A stretch of DNA of 64,000 bases from Argentina anserina (taxonomy: Eukaryota > Streptophyta > Magnoliopsida > Rosales > Rosaceae): the NCBI RefSeq assembly GCF_933775445.1, contig NC_065873.1, positions 19,406,001 to 19,470,000 on the forward strand, in the 5' to 3' direction. Positions 33,081-46,386 of the stretch are shown one piece after another; position 1 is the stretch's first letter, and each line of letters begins with the position of its first letter. Position numbers and translations under genes: made by a program. The notes below the pieces were generated by a model that saw only the letters and a list, made by a program, of their open reading frames with translations, did not search any database and was not told the origin of the DNA.

Positions 33081-35254
33081 ATGGCTCCGGGTAAGCCCAG
33101 AGGGAAGCGCGGGCAAATCTTCGCGGCTCGTCGAGCAGCCTTGGCCGCCGCAACATCTGAGGCCGCCACCTCCGCGACCACAACCACTCCGACCACTCTG
33201 TCCTCTGCTCCTCCGCCGCCTCCCCCATTTGAAGACTTTGAAGACGAAGTCAATGAATCATCCCCGTCCATCAACTCCACCATGGAGGGTGGCTCCACCT
33301 CCTCTGAGCCGGTTTTGAGCATTAGGTGTAGACTGAGCATGGTGCCACTAAGTATATCATCGAATCTTTTGAGTTGATTTGTTTTGATTTTGTTTGGTTT
33401 ATAGTGATTTGGATTTCTATGAATGCTTAATTGTTTAGATTTGGATTTCTGTGATTATCCTCCAGACTGCTTAACATTGATTATTGCTTTCTCTTGTTCA
33501 GTTATCGTGGATTGCTTCTGATTCGATGTGTTTCTCAATGTTTGATGCAGCTCCGCAGGAGCGGAGACGGGGTATTGTGGTCGGCCACAAAACGGGATAC
33601 ATCGTCAAGGCTATGGGACACAAGATCTTACTGCAATGGTCTGATTTCCACCAGGGCCCCTATTCAAAGGAAAACTGCAGCTTGTTGTCGAGGGACATCG
33701 GCAGTTGTGTCCGGTCCAATGTGCCGATGAAGAAGCATTCATATTTTCATCTGGACGATGTAGACAGGGCTGTAGTGCCTAATTTTCTGAAGGTAAGTGA
33801 TTTTTCCCCAATCGTGTTTTTTTTCTGTGTTTTGATCCAAAAAATCAGCCAGTACTAATGTTACAAAATTTGTTTTTGTAGACAAACTATGAATTACCGA
33901 AAGACGAATTACAAATGTTGGAGTGGATTGACACTGAGGCAGGAGCAATATTCAAAGATTGGAAGTATGACTGCCGGAAACACTTCTTGGCTAACAAAGA
34001 GCACTATTTGGACAAGGGACCTGATGTTGTTCCTCTTGAGTTTTTGCAACGGCCAGAGCAGTGGCAGTGGTTGGTAAAAGAGTGGCAAAGGCCAGCATAT
34101 GTTGTAAGTCATCTCACCTTATTGCTTTAAACTGTTCTATATTTTGATGTATTAACATTGTCAACTAGTGACTAACTCTTTGTTTTTCTTGTTTTGAGGC
34201 CGTGTGTGAGCGCAACAAAGCCAATCGAAACAACAAGGCGGATCCTATCAATCACCACTCCGGTTCACGGGCTATAAGCTACAGAGCTGAGGAGCATCTC
34301 AAGAAAGGGCATCTGGCGCCCTTTTGTGCTGCTGTGATGGACGTGTACGGACCAGAACCAAATGCAAGGGAAGCGTTGGTGAGCTTTTTCAACAGAATAC
34401 TGCTAGTTGGTTGTATCATTGACTACTTGACTTGTTGAATTAATATTTTTGTTGCTTCAATATTAATCAATGTGCATGTATGGCAGGAAAAAATGAAAAC
34501 AAAGTTTGACGAGAAAAAGAGAAAGCGAGATGAGTCAAATCCGGGAGCAGTGGAACCCATGTCACATCCAGATGAGATTGAAATCATTGAGGAGGGTTTC
34601 GGACAGAGGAGGGGCACAGCAGTAATATGTGAATTCCTATCTTATAAATGTCTATGAGATTATTATTAAACTGCTTCTGTATTTTGTAAAAGTCAATTTG
34701 CAGTTTTGTGCCATTACTTACTGCTAGGCTGCTATCTATATAATGATTAACATATTGCAAATATGTTTGTCAATCTTGTTATTAGTAATACTCATTGGGT
34801 TTGTGCCTAATGGTTGTTTCTTATTTGCACTTTGTTGTTCATTTAGGCTAATATAGGAGCAGTGGAAATGATAGGTAAATGCAGAAAATGTATCTATTGC
34901 TTTAAGGTTTCGCATTGTTTAAACTTGTTCTTGTTTACAGTTACTTGTATTGCCCAAATTAATTTACTGCATTGTTTACAATCTATTATTGTGTTGTTTT
35001 AATGACAGGTGCGGGAAGAGCCCTTAGAAGGCCTGCAAAGAAGAGTGGAGGACCACGCCAGTTTGGAAGCTACAATCAAGATACGCTGGAGGAATTGAGG
35101 ATTGTAAGAGAGGAGTCTCAGGGCCACAAAGAAAGAGCCGATCGTCTATTTGCAGAATTGGCGGAGTGTAAGGCAACATTTGAAGCGCGTTTTGCACTCT
35201 TGGAGGCATTTTTGCCTGCTACACAAGCGCCGGGTCTGGTAGGTAGTACTTTAT
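33081..35254 (+). CDS. TNPA-like CACTA protein (Transposase_24 family), multi-exon
   Basis: Exons inferred from splice consensus: 33081 (or ATG at 33072) to about 33330, 33551-33792, 33882-34103, 34199-34378, 34487 to about 34619, and about 35009 to 35254. The first exon encodes a basic start (MAPGKPRGKRGQ) and an Ala/Thr/Pro-rich linker. Exons 2-4 hold the core (GHKTGYIVKAMGHKILLQW, then ELPKDELQMLEWIDTEAG, FLQRPEQWQWLVKEWQ, NKANRNNK, HHSGSRAISY), typical of the Ptta/En/Spm family PF03004, which includes DNA-binding accessory proteins. The last part (LEELRIVREESQGHKERAD, ending EAFLPATQ) looks like a coiled coil for oligomerisation. By analogy with En/Spm TNPA it would bind the GCGACG clusters at both ends. 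The boundaries of exon 1 and of the last two exons are uncertain; expression is unknown. Confidence 0.68.
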
Positions 35255-35514
35255 AGGTTCTAGACTGTTGTGTTTAGGGTGTCAAAGTACATATTTTTTG
35301 AACAAATGTGTATGGTTGTTAGTTTGTGGAAGTAAAGTACATATTTTGCACATTTGCGCTAGTTTTGTACTTCAAGCTTTGAACAAATGTGTTGAAATTC
35401 ATGGTTCTATTTTCTTATTAAATTCATGCACACTTGGTAAATTGGTTGTGTAGACAGGGCTGCTGGGGCTGGGCACACTTGGTTGGTCAATTTTTTTTTA
35501 TATAACAAAAAATG

Positions 35515-35890
35515 CTAAAGCGACGGAGTAACAACTTAGCCTCAATCCCAACTAAGCGACGGCCTTAGTACAGAAAAGGTCTGTCGCCTAAACACTCTAC
35601 CGACACAGGGTCGTCGCCTAAACAAGGCAAGGGTCTCGTGGCCTAAAAGTTTCGCGCCATGAAATGTCGTCGCCTAGGATAGATATATTCGTCATGAGAA
35701 CAAATGTGCGACGGATACTGGTGGCGTCGCCTGTGTCTATTAGGGCGACGAACAGTGGTCCTGTCGTCGCTTTAGATATGGAAGGACGGACTTTAGGCGA
35801 CGGTCGTTAGGCGACGGAGATGGCGTCGCTGTAAGAGTCTAGCGACGCATATCGACTATAGGCGACGTCAATTGATCGTCACTTAAACGT
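35515..35890 (+). repeat. CACTA 3' subterminal repeat region
   Basis: A dense array of GCGACGG, CGTCGCC and related words in both orientations mirrors the 5' subterminal region. Confidence 0.78.
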
Positions 35891-35908
35891 ATTATGGGCG
35901 TAGTGATT

Positions 35909-36317
35909 CTAACTTACAGAAAATCCACAATATTTTTAATTAAAGAAAGAAGATAATTAGGCCGAATAAAGGGACAGTCTGATTGCTCTTCAAATTTCTA
36001 TAATGCTGATTATAAATCTAATCTGAAAGAATTAAGAAGAAATTAAAAGAAGCCTGAAAACAGGAATCATGCAAAATCTAGTTCGCAAAGACTTGTTGGA
36101 CAACAACCCTCACCATTTTTGTCTATAACAAATAAAATTGATGTAATATTGCAACAAAGTGCATGCATACATAATATTGCAATTAGATCAAGAAAAGGAA
36201 ACTAATTGATGTAAAACCATTAATTGCGCGCAGACACAATATATGCTTCTTTGGTCTATTCTTGCCGCCGGAAAGGTGTGAAGTAATTTAAGGAAGGCAA
36301 AAAAAAAAGTAGCAGAT
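35909..36317. other. No gene recognised
   Basis: Short AT-rich spacer between the CACTA element and the nested LTR stack. Confidence 0.5.
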
Positions 36318-37739
36318 TATCACACCCCCGAAATTCGAATGATAAAAATTCGAATTCGAAGCCATGAAACTCTAAAACAATCTCAAATATATTGAAATCA
36401 TCTTATCATAACAGTGTATCGAAACTGAGTCCACAACATGACTCAGTTGACTTGAATAATACACAACCAATAGAAATGTAAAATTTACTCAATTCTCACC
36501 ACAAACAATAGAAAGAAATTTCGACAATCTTTAGAGAAAGCCCTCTAATTATGCTAATCCACACCTGCAAAACTATCCCCTACACCATCGAATAGGTGCA
36601 CCGGGATTGTAAACACAAACCTGGTAAGCTTTGCAGCTCGTATGAGTAAACCAACAATATACAAGAGAAAATACTGAAAATATTTAATTATAAATGCACT
36701 CATCAGTCACAAGACGGCCCATCTGGATGTCTAATAATATCTAAAAATATAAGTGCTCATGAGACATTCGGCAACCCATATGTTTACCCAAATTACATTT
36801 ATAATATGGGTACTCATGAGACCGAGGTACTCATCTATTACCACTCATGCAGTACGTCGTCAGACACTGGGCAACCCATCTGTTACCCAATATCCAAAAA
36901 ATATGGGTACTCATAAGCAGGTAACTCATCTGTTACCCCTCATGCAGTACACCAGCAGACAGACTAGAGCTCTAACTGAATCGTAACTGTAACCCGACCA
37001 AGGCTTGGTTCTGATACTGCCAACAGGTCCGAATATAGGTGCGAAGACAGAAAAACATGTCCGAAAAAAGAAAAACATGTCCGAAGACAGAAAATGTTTT
37101 AACAAGACTCAATGTTAAAACCACGTATAATAACAATCTACCCATGTTAGTGTACTACAACAAAACTACTCTTGCTCAAATAAAATAAATATAGTTGCCA
37201 CAGTGTAATTCATTTGAAAATAAGAACGTAACAATATATAATATAACAACTCATATATATGTATCGTATTTACCATTTTATACACATACACAACCCACCA
37301 TATTATATACATGTCATAGTTCGATATTTTTAAGAAAATGTAAATATGAGTCACCGCCAATGGTAGACTCGTCATAGTGAGATTTACTCACATTCACCAT
37401 AGTCAATAATCACTAAAACGTTTTTAAAATCATTTATTAAAATAGCGTTTCACTTACCCATGAACCGTAGACGATCAAGTTCACGTAATTTAAACCAAAA
37501 CATATTTTTAAAATAATTTTTACAAACTAGTGATGCAACGACTATGGTGACAACTCAAACTAAATTCAATAATTATAATACTACTTCGATCATGATGATC
37601 ATTGTGAGGTTTACTCACCTTAATTCCCACGTGAAACTTCCATGACACCGAAAGCGATTTTCTCACTCGTTTCGTCGGTCACCTAATAGCATGATAAAAT
37701 GCTTAGAAAACGATACGTAAAATATCATGTGACAATTTC

Positions 37740-40700
37740 TGTCACGACCTCAAAATTTCGAGTATGAAACTCAAATTTCGAAGTCATGAAAAACACTAAA
37801 ACAATCTCAATGAATCGAAAATCATTTAAATGTCACAACAGATCATCTCTGAGTTCAAAATACAACTCAGTCAAACCGATTATTACAAACCAAAATTTAT
37901 AATTCAACATTATAACAAATGGAAATGAATAATCCTCACAATGAAATCCACACAAAGTACTCACCATAAGATGAAAATAAATAACTTCAAGTCCTCTGAG
38001 CGGTCCGTCGATTTCCGCTAATCCACACCTGCGGAGTTATCCCCTATACCATCGAATAAGTGCACCGGGATTGTAAACACAAACCCGGTAAGTTTTGCAG
38101 CTCGTATGAGTAAAACAACAATATAACTCGCATATCAATATATACGAAAATCCACAAATCAACAAATATAAATGTACTCATGACTCATTAGACGGCCCAT
38201 CTGGTTGTCTAATAATGTGAAAATATATGTACTCATGAGAATTGGGCAACCCTTCTGTTTACCCAAATGCATTTATAATACGAGTACTCATGAGCGCTGG
38301 TACCCCTCTGTTACCCCTCATGTAATACGCCGCCGACATTGGACAACCATTTGTCATCCAATATCAAAAATATATTGGTACTCATAAGCCGATAACCCAT
38401 CTGATACCTCATATGCAATACCTTGGCAGACAGACTAGAGCTCTAACTGTATCGTAACTTTCGCCCGGCCAAAAGCTAGGTTCCGACATGCCAACACGTC
38501 TGAAGAATGGTCCGAAAACATAAACATGTCCGAAGACAAAACACGTCCGAAGACATACACGTCCGAAGACAAACACGTCCGAATACATACACGTCCGAAT
38601 ACAAACACGTCCGAAGGCAAAACACGTCCGAAGACATAAACACGTTTTAACAAAACTCAATGTTAAAATAACGTACAATAACCATCACGTTATATTGTAG
38701 AATCAAATCAACAAGCTCAATATATACATCTCATCATCAAAATGATCTTATTCGCAACGAAATCATGACAGTATATAATATAGCAAACTATATATGTGTA
38801 CATATTTACCATTTATACAAATATATATTCCACTATATCATATACATGTCATATTTCATTCTTTAAAATTCTGCATAATCTTGAATCTCCGTGATAGAGC
38901 GTTTTATTAAAACGTCTATAATAAACCCTGTAAAACATCATCGTTAGTATAGAATAAGCAGGGATCGTTCTTTCCGGTGAATTGAAAGGAACTCTAAACT
39001 TTTAGTGTTAACAAATAATGGGGGGTTTGAGATTGATTATTAACTACTAAAATAAAACATAAATTACTATTTACATGATCGACTTCTCTTTAACAAACTT
39101 AAATCAAATTTACCATTACACCACATAATTACAAGTTCGAACCTATCATGCATTCTAATTCGACCAATTACATACTTTTTAGACACCAATACAATTAGAG
39201 CCTTAGGGGATCATCTAATCGTGCAAGATTTCACTTAACATTTAGATTGACTTAGGGCCTAATCTAAATTTGCATGCAATCGAATTCAATAACACTTAGA
39301 GTAGAAATCAAACAAGATTACATTTAAGCACCAAATCTTTGTTGGAGACATGTTTCATGTGTGGCGTCACCCACCATGGTTTCACATGCAAATTTCCAGA
39401 ATTTTTTACCACTTTTAATCAACACAAAACCGAACCTACTTAGGGCATGATTCGATTTGTGTCAATATGGTTGATGAATCTAGCACTCAAACACAATCTT
39501 AGGGATTGCATCCAACCACTAAATTCATATGCACATATCTGAAAATTATCTAAAAGTATGAGAAAGATGATTAGAACACAACAATAGAAATACAAACTCA
39601 TTAATTATAAGAACATAGATTCGGCATAGTCTCAAAAAAATATCAAATACAATCTGAAAATTTTAAAACAAATACAAAACCAATATTTCCACATAAACAA
39701 CAACTTACAATCTTCATAGACAAAGAATTGTAGATTAACACAAATAGACGAAGCCATGGAGATGAGTTGCGAGAATCACACGTTGTAGGAACCTTGGAGG
39801 TGTGTCTTCAATGGTGAAACTCGGTGGAGATGATGATGGTTTTGGGGTGGACGGCTTGGCTAATTTGTGAGGGAAGTTTATGGTGGTGTTTTGGTAGAGT
39901 TTTGGCTCTTGAATGCTAATGAGAAGTGATCCTATTTGAGAGGTGAAGCCATGTATATATAGAGGAAAGATGGAGGGTTTGAAATTGCTTCTTTCTTCCT
40001 ATAAACATGCCATGCTTTAATCCCTAAAACATGGAAAGTCTTATTCCCTAAAACATGCCATGCTTTAATCCATAAAACATGGAAAGTTTTATTCCCTAAA
40101 ACATGCCATGCTTTAATCCCTAAAACATGTCATGTTTTATTCCCTAAAACATGCCATGCTTTAATCCATAAAACATGGAAAGTTTTATTCCCTAAAACAT
40201 GCCATGCTTTAATCCCTAAAACATGTCATGTTTTATTCCCTAAAACATGCCATGTTTTATGCCTTTAATGATCATCTTCTATTTAATTGTTGCATGACTT
40301 AGCTCCATCTTTTTTTTCTTTAATTATCTCTTCAATCCAATCTGAAAATAAGAAAATAAAATCATAAGTAAGAGATAATTAGTTTCAAAACCTAACAAGG
40401 ATTCCTAGTCAAACTAGGACTCTAAACTAATTATGCGTTTTAACTCATATAAGCACAAAAATGCATCCAATACCGCTCAAGACTCTTACTACAACTCAAT
40501 GACTCAATAGTACAACAATAAGGGCTAAGCAAAGTACAAATTGAGGTAAAAACATGTTAAAAACGTCGCACAAAGTGCTCCTATCACTCCGCAAGGGTAG
40601 ATTCGTAAATGTGAGATTTTACTCACCTTATAATCTCGAGCGTAATTCCACGATTCCGAAAATAATTCTTTTACTTGAATTATCAATCACCTTAAAAAGA

Positions 40701-42180
40701 TAAGAAAAGAATTTAGAATCGTTACGTAAACCTTAAATGCCGAAACAGTAATAATATGTTACTGTTCAGCAATTTCTGAGTTAACGAAATTACTGTTCAC
40801 GGAGTTACTATTTACGTATGTACTATTCATGTATTTCTGTACAAATACACATCAATTACGTATTCATGTACGTGTACATACTGTTTACGTATTTTTTTAT
40901 GTATGCATACTATTCAAATATAAATATTGTCTCAGTAAATAATAATTACCGATTTACCCTTCCGAAATTACTTTTATATTTACTTAAAGTAATTTACATT
41001 TACCATACGTAAATAAAATTTACATTTACTGTACGTAAATTACTTTTTACATTCACCGTACGTAAAAATAAATTTTACAAATTACTGTTTCGAAAATACT
41101 ATTCACGCGCCGCAGTACGTGGCGTCGCGTGGGGTTCACGCGCCACCTCCGGCGACCGCGCGTGGGGCCCACGCACCAAGCCTAAGACCGGCGCGTAGGA
41201 CGCCACCGCCGCCCCATTTCTCCTCCTCTCCTTCTCCTCTACCTTCCCACGGCCTCACGCCGCCCCTAGCCTCCTCCACGTTATCCCACGCGCCGCCTAA
41301 GGCGGCGGTATCCTCCCTCCTCTATTCCTCCTCCAATCTCCACAATTTCAAACCCAATTCATCCAAAAATCCACACCAAGCATCACAACTATCAAAATAT
41401 GCAAACCCTCACCTCAATCGAAGCTTTGGACCGTCAGATTCGCCGGTGAAGCTCAAGAAATCACCGGCGTCGGGTTGGATTGAATAGTGTTGTGATTTGG
41501 CCCCCAATTCGCTTGTAGATGGTTCCAAGGGTGAGGATCGGAGTCGATGTACTCTCCTCCGAGCCCTTGCGTTGCCAGAGATGGTGGTTCGAGCGCGGCG
41601 AGTTGCAGGAGCTTGGTGACATCGTGCGGCAAGGCACGGTGCGGCGAGCTCAAGGGTTGCAGCGGAGGGTCGCGCGATGCTCTAGGGACCGGCGGTGAGA
41701 GGCACGGCGGCCTGGAGACGGAGATCGCCGGTGAAGATTCCAGAGGGAGAGAGAGAGGGCTCGGGGGAAAAAGAGAGAGGGAGGGAGGCGGGTGCGAGTG
41801 AGGAGAGAGAGGGGTTTCCAAAAATGGAAATCTTAATCTGAAAAATTCTCTTATTATACTCGTTTCCAGAATCGGAAACTAACTTCCAACGTTAATAACT
41901 TTCACGTCCAACGTCCGATTCGAACGCGTGACGCGTCCACGAACTTATATCGACTAGCTCTTCAACTTTCGTAAAGGGAGTTTTCGCAAACGAGCGACGA
42001 AATAAAAGTTGATTCCCACGTCGCGGAAACGTAACGTTTTCCTAGATAAACGTTCCGATAACATTTTCGTTTTCGATTTATCCGTCGTCGCAAGGTGACA
42101 CAAACACGTTTAATGACTTTCACAAATTTTATAAATTTAAAAGCAATCCAAAAATCGTTTCGAAAAATCGGGTTATTACA
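37740..42180 (-). repeat. Inner family B solo LTR with ATTTC target duplication
   Basis: It starts (minus strand) TGTAATAACCCG at 42180 and ends GAGGTCGTGACA at 37740. The perfect 5-bp duplication ATTTC shows insertion into the outer LTR. After subtracting the nested LTR (38892-40586 plus 5 bp) its length is about 2.74 kb, similar to the 22562 copy. It has a TATA box at 41852-41858, a GC-rich core near 41100-41310 and a TCTTCGGACGTG-type array at 38508-38645. Confidence 0.88.
38892..40586 (-). repeat. Solo LTR of the 1-5301 gypsy family, CTCCG target duplication
   Basis: It is the reverse complement of the LTR at 3729-5301, with the same TGATAG...CTATCA ends. The perfect 5-bp duplication CTCCG lies at 38887-38891 and 40587-40591. 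The LTR is longer than its relative (1695 against 1573 bp), mainly because the AAACATGCCATG minisatellite is expanded (about 40005-40262). Confidence 0.93.
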
Positions 42181-43223
42181 ATTTCAGTACAGCTAAATGT
42201 TGTTCATAAAACATTATTCACAGAACACTGTTCATATTTTAATGTTTCACTAAACACTGTTCGGTTTTACTGTTTCACAGTTACTGTTCATGAACACTGT
42301 TTATCGTACATGTTCATGAACATTGTTCACAGTACTGTTTATGTGTCGTCACTGTTCACCGACCGCCACCAATGACCACCAAATTTCATCAGCACAATCT
42401 AAATGTCATTCTTAACAAATTTCTAGTTCACCACAAAGTCTAATTCTGAGCCTACACACTTCAATTTAATAAAAACTAAAAAACCCCAATTTAAAACCTA
42501 TGATTTCTTTCCTTCGATTCTCTTAGACACAATGATTTGGGTTAAATCTTTTGGAGGGTTTGTAGTATGGAAGGAGACATTCAAAATGAGACAAGAATCT
42601 TACCGATTGGTTGCCAGAGGAGGAAGATCCGACGAGTTGAATTACGGCGAAATATGCATTTTCAGGGGAACTTCTGGGCTTCACCGCTTCCAAACGGCGG
42701 CGAGATGGCGGGTAGCGCTGCCACCAATCGACAGGGGACGCAGCAACCTTTCAAACGTGACCAGTGCGCCACTCTATGGTGGCCGGGCGGCGGAGATCCG
42801 GCGGCCCAAAGTCAGCCGCTCGGGGAGAGAAAATCTGGGATTTTCGGGTGTGAACAGTACCCATGAACAGTACCGATCCAGATTTTTCTCCCCCTTTTTC
42901 TCTTTAATTCCCCTATTTATACTATTTTCTAAAAATGTCCAAATATCTTTTGATTCGTAACTTCTTCATACGAACTTCGATTTAGGCGTGCCGCGTGTTC
43001 ACTAATTCGTATCGACGAGCTCTACGACTTTCATGTAAGAAGTTTTATATAAAACCCAGTGAGTTAAAAGTCAACTCTTAGATTCGTCAAATTGAACGTT
43101 CCCGTACAATTAATTTTTCGAACCCTTTCGTTTTCACCCTCATAAAATAAAATTGGACAATGACCAACTTAATAATATCAGGAAACTTATTGGAAATTAG
43201 ATGTGAATTTTTGGTGTATTACA

Positions 43224-45429
43224 TAGGTCGAATGCCACTATGCTAAGATTATTGCTATTTCGAATTGGCGACCCTGATATATGTCATCACCTTATTATCC
43301 ATCATAATATGCATCATAATTTCCACTACAAGATTCATGTGTCATGTTCTTCTCCAAGTATTTGTTTAATTTGTTTATTTCAATTCAAATACATTACGAC
43401 TATATAAATAGCTACCTACGTTAAGTATCGGTAGAGCCATAGAGGTGGCGGCAATGGTGGTGGAAGCGGCAAAGGCAGTTGCGTGAGGAAGAGACAAATA
43501 GGGTGAGTAGAGAGACGACGGAGATAGAGAGAAGCGGAAGTCATGGCTGGATAAAGTGAGAGAGAAAAATTGTTACACGGGTATATCAGACACTTCATTT
43601 TAAATGAGGGGATAAATTTGAACATTGGGGTCCCTGTCTCCTCCACATTCGGTTTTGACGTCATCATTAGAGAGCATTTGAAAATTTGTCTAATTTTGAT
43701 CGATTTTGATACTACAAGCTACATCTGATAAAAATAAAAATAAAGACATATAACTACTGTGACCGAAAGTTTAAAGTAGTAATCTCTAATATTATAAAGT
43801 GAGTAAGAGAATAACATCAAATTACAAACTGATAAATTTATCATTTTGTCATCAGTTTCTCATAAACAAATATAGAGGCTATAAAATAAAAATAAAAATT
43901 GTGGAAAACAAACATGGGTAGTGAGGAGTCGGAAGTTATGATAAAAATTAACTTCCATGAAAATATTCACGGGTAAATACTAGTAAATTAAAATTAATCA
44001 TATATATATAATTTGCCACATGAGTTAAAATTTTAAAAGCGTTTTCTCTAAAATTATCAGAAGCCCTAAAACGTTTTCTCTTGTAATCAAACCGGGACAA
44101 CAATCTTGGACAATTAGCTTGTGCATGGGAAATTGGGGATCACTATTCATCAAACGAGACTAGTTAGCTACAATGAAACAAGTATATTTGAGCGAGCATC
44201 GGAAAATTACATTGCATTAAAGAGTATCCAAAAGGACCACTTGAGGATATGATTTTGCCATTTAGGATTTTAGGTGAGTGAACAGAGGCAAAGAGTGGAA
44301 AATTGGGGTGGGTGAATGGGTGATGGTGACATTCGCCGACTCAGACTAGCTAGGTTAACTTTACCCCATACCTTCATCTTTCTGCTTTCACGAAAACTAT
44401 TATTCTGGCAGGTTCTGCTTTGGAGACTCAGACGTCAATTTTCCTTTTGCGCTAGAATTCGCTTCCTGGCTCCATAGTTTAATTTGCAATTCTCACAAGG
44501 AATCCCATACATTCATTTGATCATTTCAAAAATCTAGCTAGCTAGAGAGAGTGTGAGACTGACCAAGCAAGCAAGTGCAAGTGTATGTACGTATGGGTTT
44601 CGCTTATATCGTTTGGGAATGCAGTGACCGAATTATGTGTTTCTTAATGCCTTTCTTAATAAGGAAAGACCATCATGCTCCTGATTAATGAGAGAAAGAG
44701 AGAGATCTGAATCCATCATAATGATTAGGTACTATTATGATTTGCATTTTGGATTCTTCTTCTGATATAAATGTTTGCATGTTCCCAAGAATCTGCAGTA
44801 GTTCTCATGATCTCTCTCTCTCTCTCTCTCAGGATAGTCTCTGCATCATTGGACAAGGCAACACAAGACATCGAGTAGTACTATAGTACTCTGCATAGAT
44901 GATGTAATAAAGAATGTATGTCAAACGAAAATGAGTCCTTGACTTCAGTAGTGTAATATTTTGCTAAGCTGCAGGAAACCTTTGATAGAAAACAGATGCA
45001 TTTCTTTTTTAGTTCGTTTTTTCTCATCAGAAAACATCACATAACCTCCTGATGCACATAAAATTCACATATATAGAAGGATATGCAGTTTGCAATTACT
45101 CTTTAACCAAAAGAAAACTACAGAAGTTAGCTACGTACATATGCTGTGAAAACTTGCATTGCTTTTCAATTTGGAATATTTCGTGTATAAACTATAAAGT
45201 ATGCGTGATGATAATTCTCTGTCACTGTCATTTTTGTTTCCAACATGCAGTTTCAATTTCGAGAAGAAAAAAGCAACAGCTAGAGCTAGGGTCAGAGAAA
45301 TGGAATTGATCATTCACAAGAATAATGGTCTGCATTTCTCAGAGAACAATCACAAGAGTATCAACTATACAAAACATCCTAGCTTTTCCTTTAGAAAAGT
45401 TGATCACATATTCATATTTCACTGATGAT
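43224..45429. other. No gene recognised
   Basis: Intergenic DNA with no coding frame of note. It includes a short (TC)n run at about 44812-44831. No element boundaries were seen. Confidence 0.5.
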
Positions 45430-45438
45430 GGCAATATA

Positions 45439-45847
45439 GGAAAAAACTTGCGTACAAACTAATATGTACGCGTGCGTCCAAACTCTCGTTTATTTGCACA
45501 CTTTGGGAATATAAATATATGATTTTAACCGTTCAAAAGTTTAGTTTATTACTAAAGATCATTTATGTAAAAGATCAACATAAACAAAAATCATCTTCAT
45601 AGTCGATTGCATCAAACAAATTAACGGTTATGGTGAAAGTTAGTAGTCTCATGATCAACCGTCAATTTGTTTGATGCAATCGACTATGAAGACGATTTTT
45701 GTTTATGTTGATCTTTTACATAAATGATCTTTAGTAATAAACTAAACTTTTGAACGGTTAAAATCATGTATTTATATTCTCAAAGTGTCAAAATAAATGA
45801 GAGTTTGGACGCACGTGTACATACTAGTTTGTACGCAAGTTTTTCTC
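45439..45847. mobile_element. Palindromic 409-bp Mutator-like MITE, copy 1
   Basis: The two halves are near-perfect inverted repeats of about 185 bp around a short loop (near 45620-45660), with ends GGAAAAAACTTGCG and CGCAAGTTTTTCTC. It is flanked by the 9-bp direct repeat GGCAATATA (45430-45438 and 45848-45856), typical of Mutator-like elements. It lies about 0.54 kb downstream of the SUPERMAN-like gene. Confidence 0.9.
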
Positions 45848-46386
45848 GGCAATATATATCTCAAAGACTGAAACAGCTATAGATCAACAAATTCAAAGTA
45901 TGAGACAGCTGCAAATTCAAGTTTGTTGTACGCTCAAATCAAAAGGAACAGTACCCCCACACTTCCATTGACAACAGATAACAGATGATGAACATGATCA
46001 ATTAGAAGTATATAACAATAAAAAGTGAAACGGATGATGACCAACTGATTTGCAATTCATATAGTAAAGAGATTAACAACATCAAATGACAAAGGAAAGA
46101 GCTATGCTAGTTGGGATTTTCATAAGCTTAGTACGTGAACCATCATAAAAAACCGTTTTACTAAACCAGTTCTCTCTCTCTCATTCACATATCGAGATTA
46201 GAGATTAGTGAAGAAATTCTGCTAATATGCCGAGCTGACATATCACAAATTTCATTTTTGTTGGAAAGTGAAGTGCAGATTTTGAAAATAGTGAAGCTAA
46301 TTATATATGAGATCTGAATTAACTTACTGGATATAAAATTCCCACTTAGCATATAAGCAGTGAAAATCATTCACTTATCTAGCTCG

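Larger units (their letters stand above)
31390..35905 (+). mobile_element. CACTA (En/Spm-type) DNA transposon, 4.5 kb
   Basis: The ends are CACTACGCC at 31390 and its complement GGCGTAGTG ending at 35905, and the 3-bp target duplication ATT flanks both (31387-31389, 35906-35908). Both are diagnostic of CACTA elements. Subterminal regions of about 180-380 bp are packed with GCGACGG/CCGTCGC words in both orientations. It carries the C-terminal end of a TNP2-like transposase and a TNPA-like gene, but the catalytic transposase is missing, so it would need a helper element. Confidence 0.93.
36318..43223 (-). repeat. Outer family B LTR, interrupted (36318-37739 and 42186-43223)
   Basis: On the minus strand it starts TGTAATACACC (43223 downward) and ends near CGGGGGTGTGATA (36318). 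The two halves are separated by the inner LTR at 37740-42180, and ATTTC is duplicated at the junctions (37735-37739, 42181-42185), so they were once continuous. A TGAACAGT-type array lies at about 42190-42360 and the AAGGTGAGTAAACCTCAC block near 37604-37621. No target duplication was found for the outer LTR. Confidence 0.75.

Noticed and set aside
41119..41821. Pro/Ala-rich frames on both strands near 41.1-41.8 kb
   Set aside because: They arise from the GC-rich core and leader of a minus-strand LTR; composition-driven open frames.
42532..42960. 142-residue frame, considered as a gene
   Set aside because: It lies inside the outer family B LTR on the opposite strand, with no recognisable domain.
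43416..43667. Minus-strand 83-residue Leu/Pro-rich frame
   Set aside because: Simple-sequence bias (GGTGGTGG text) and no domain; chance frame.
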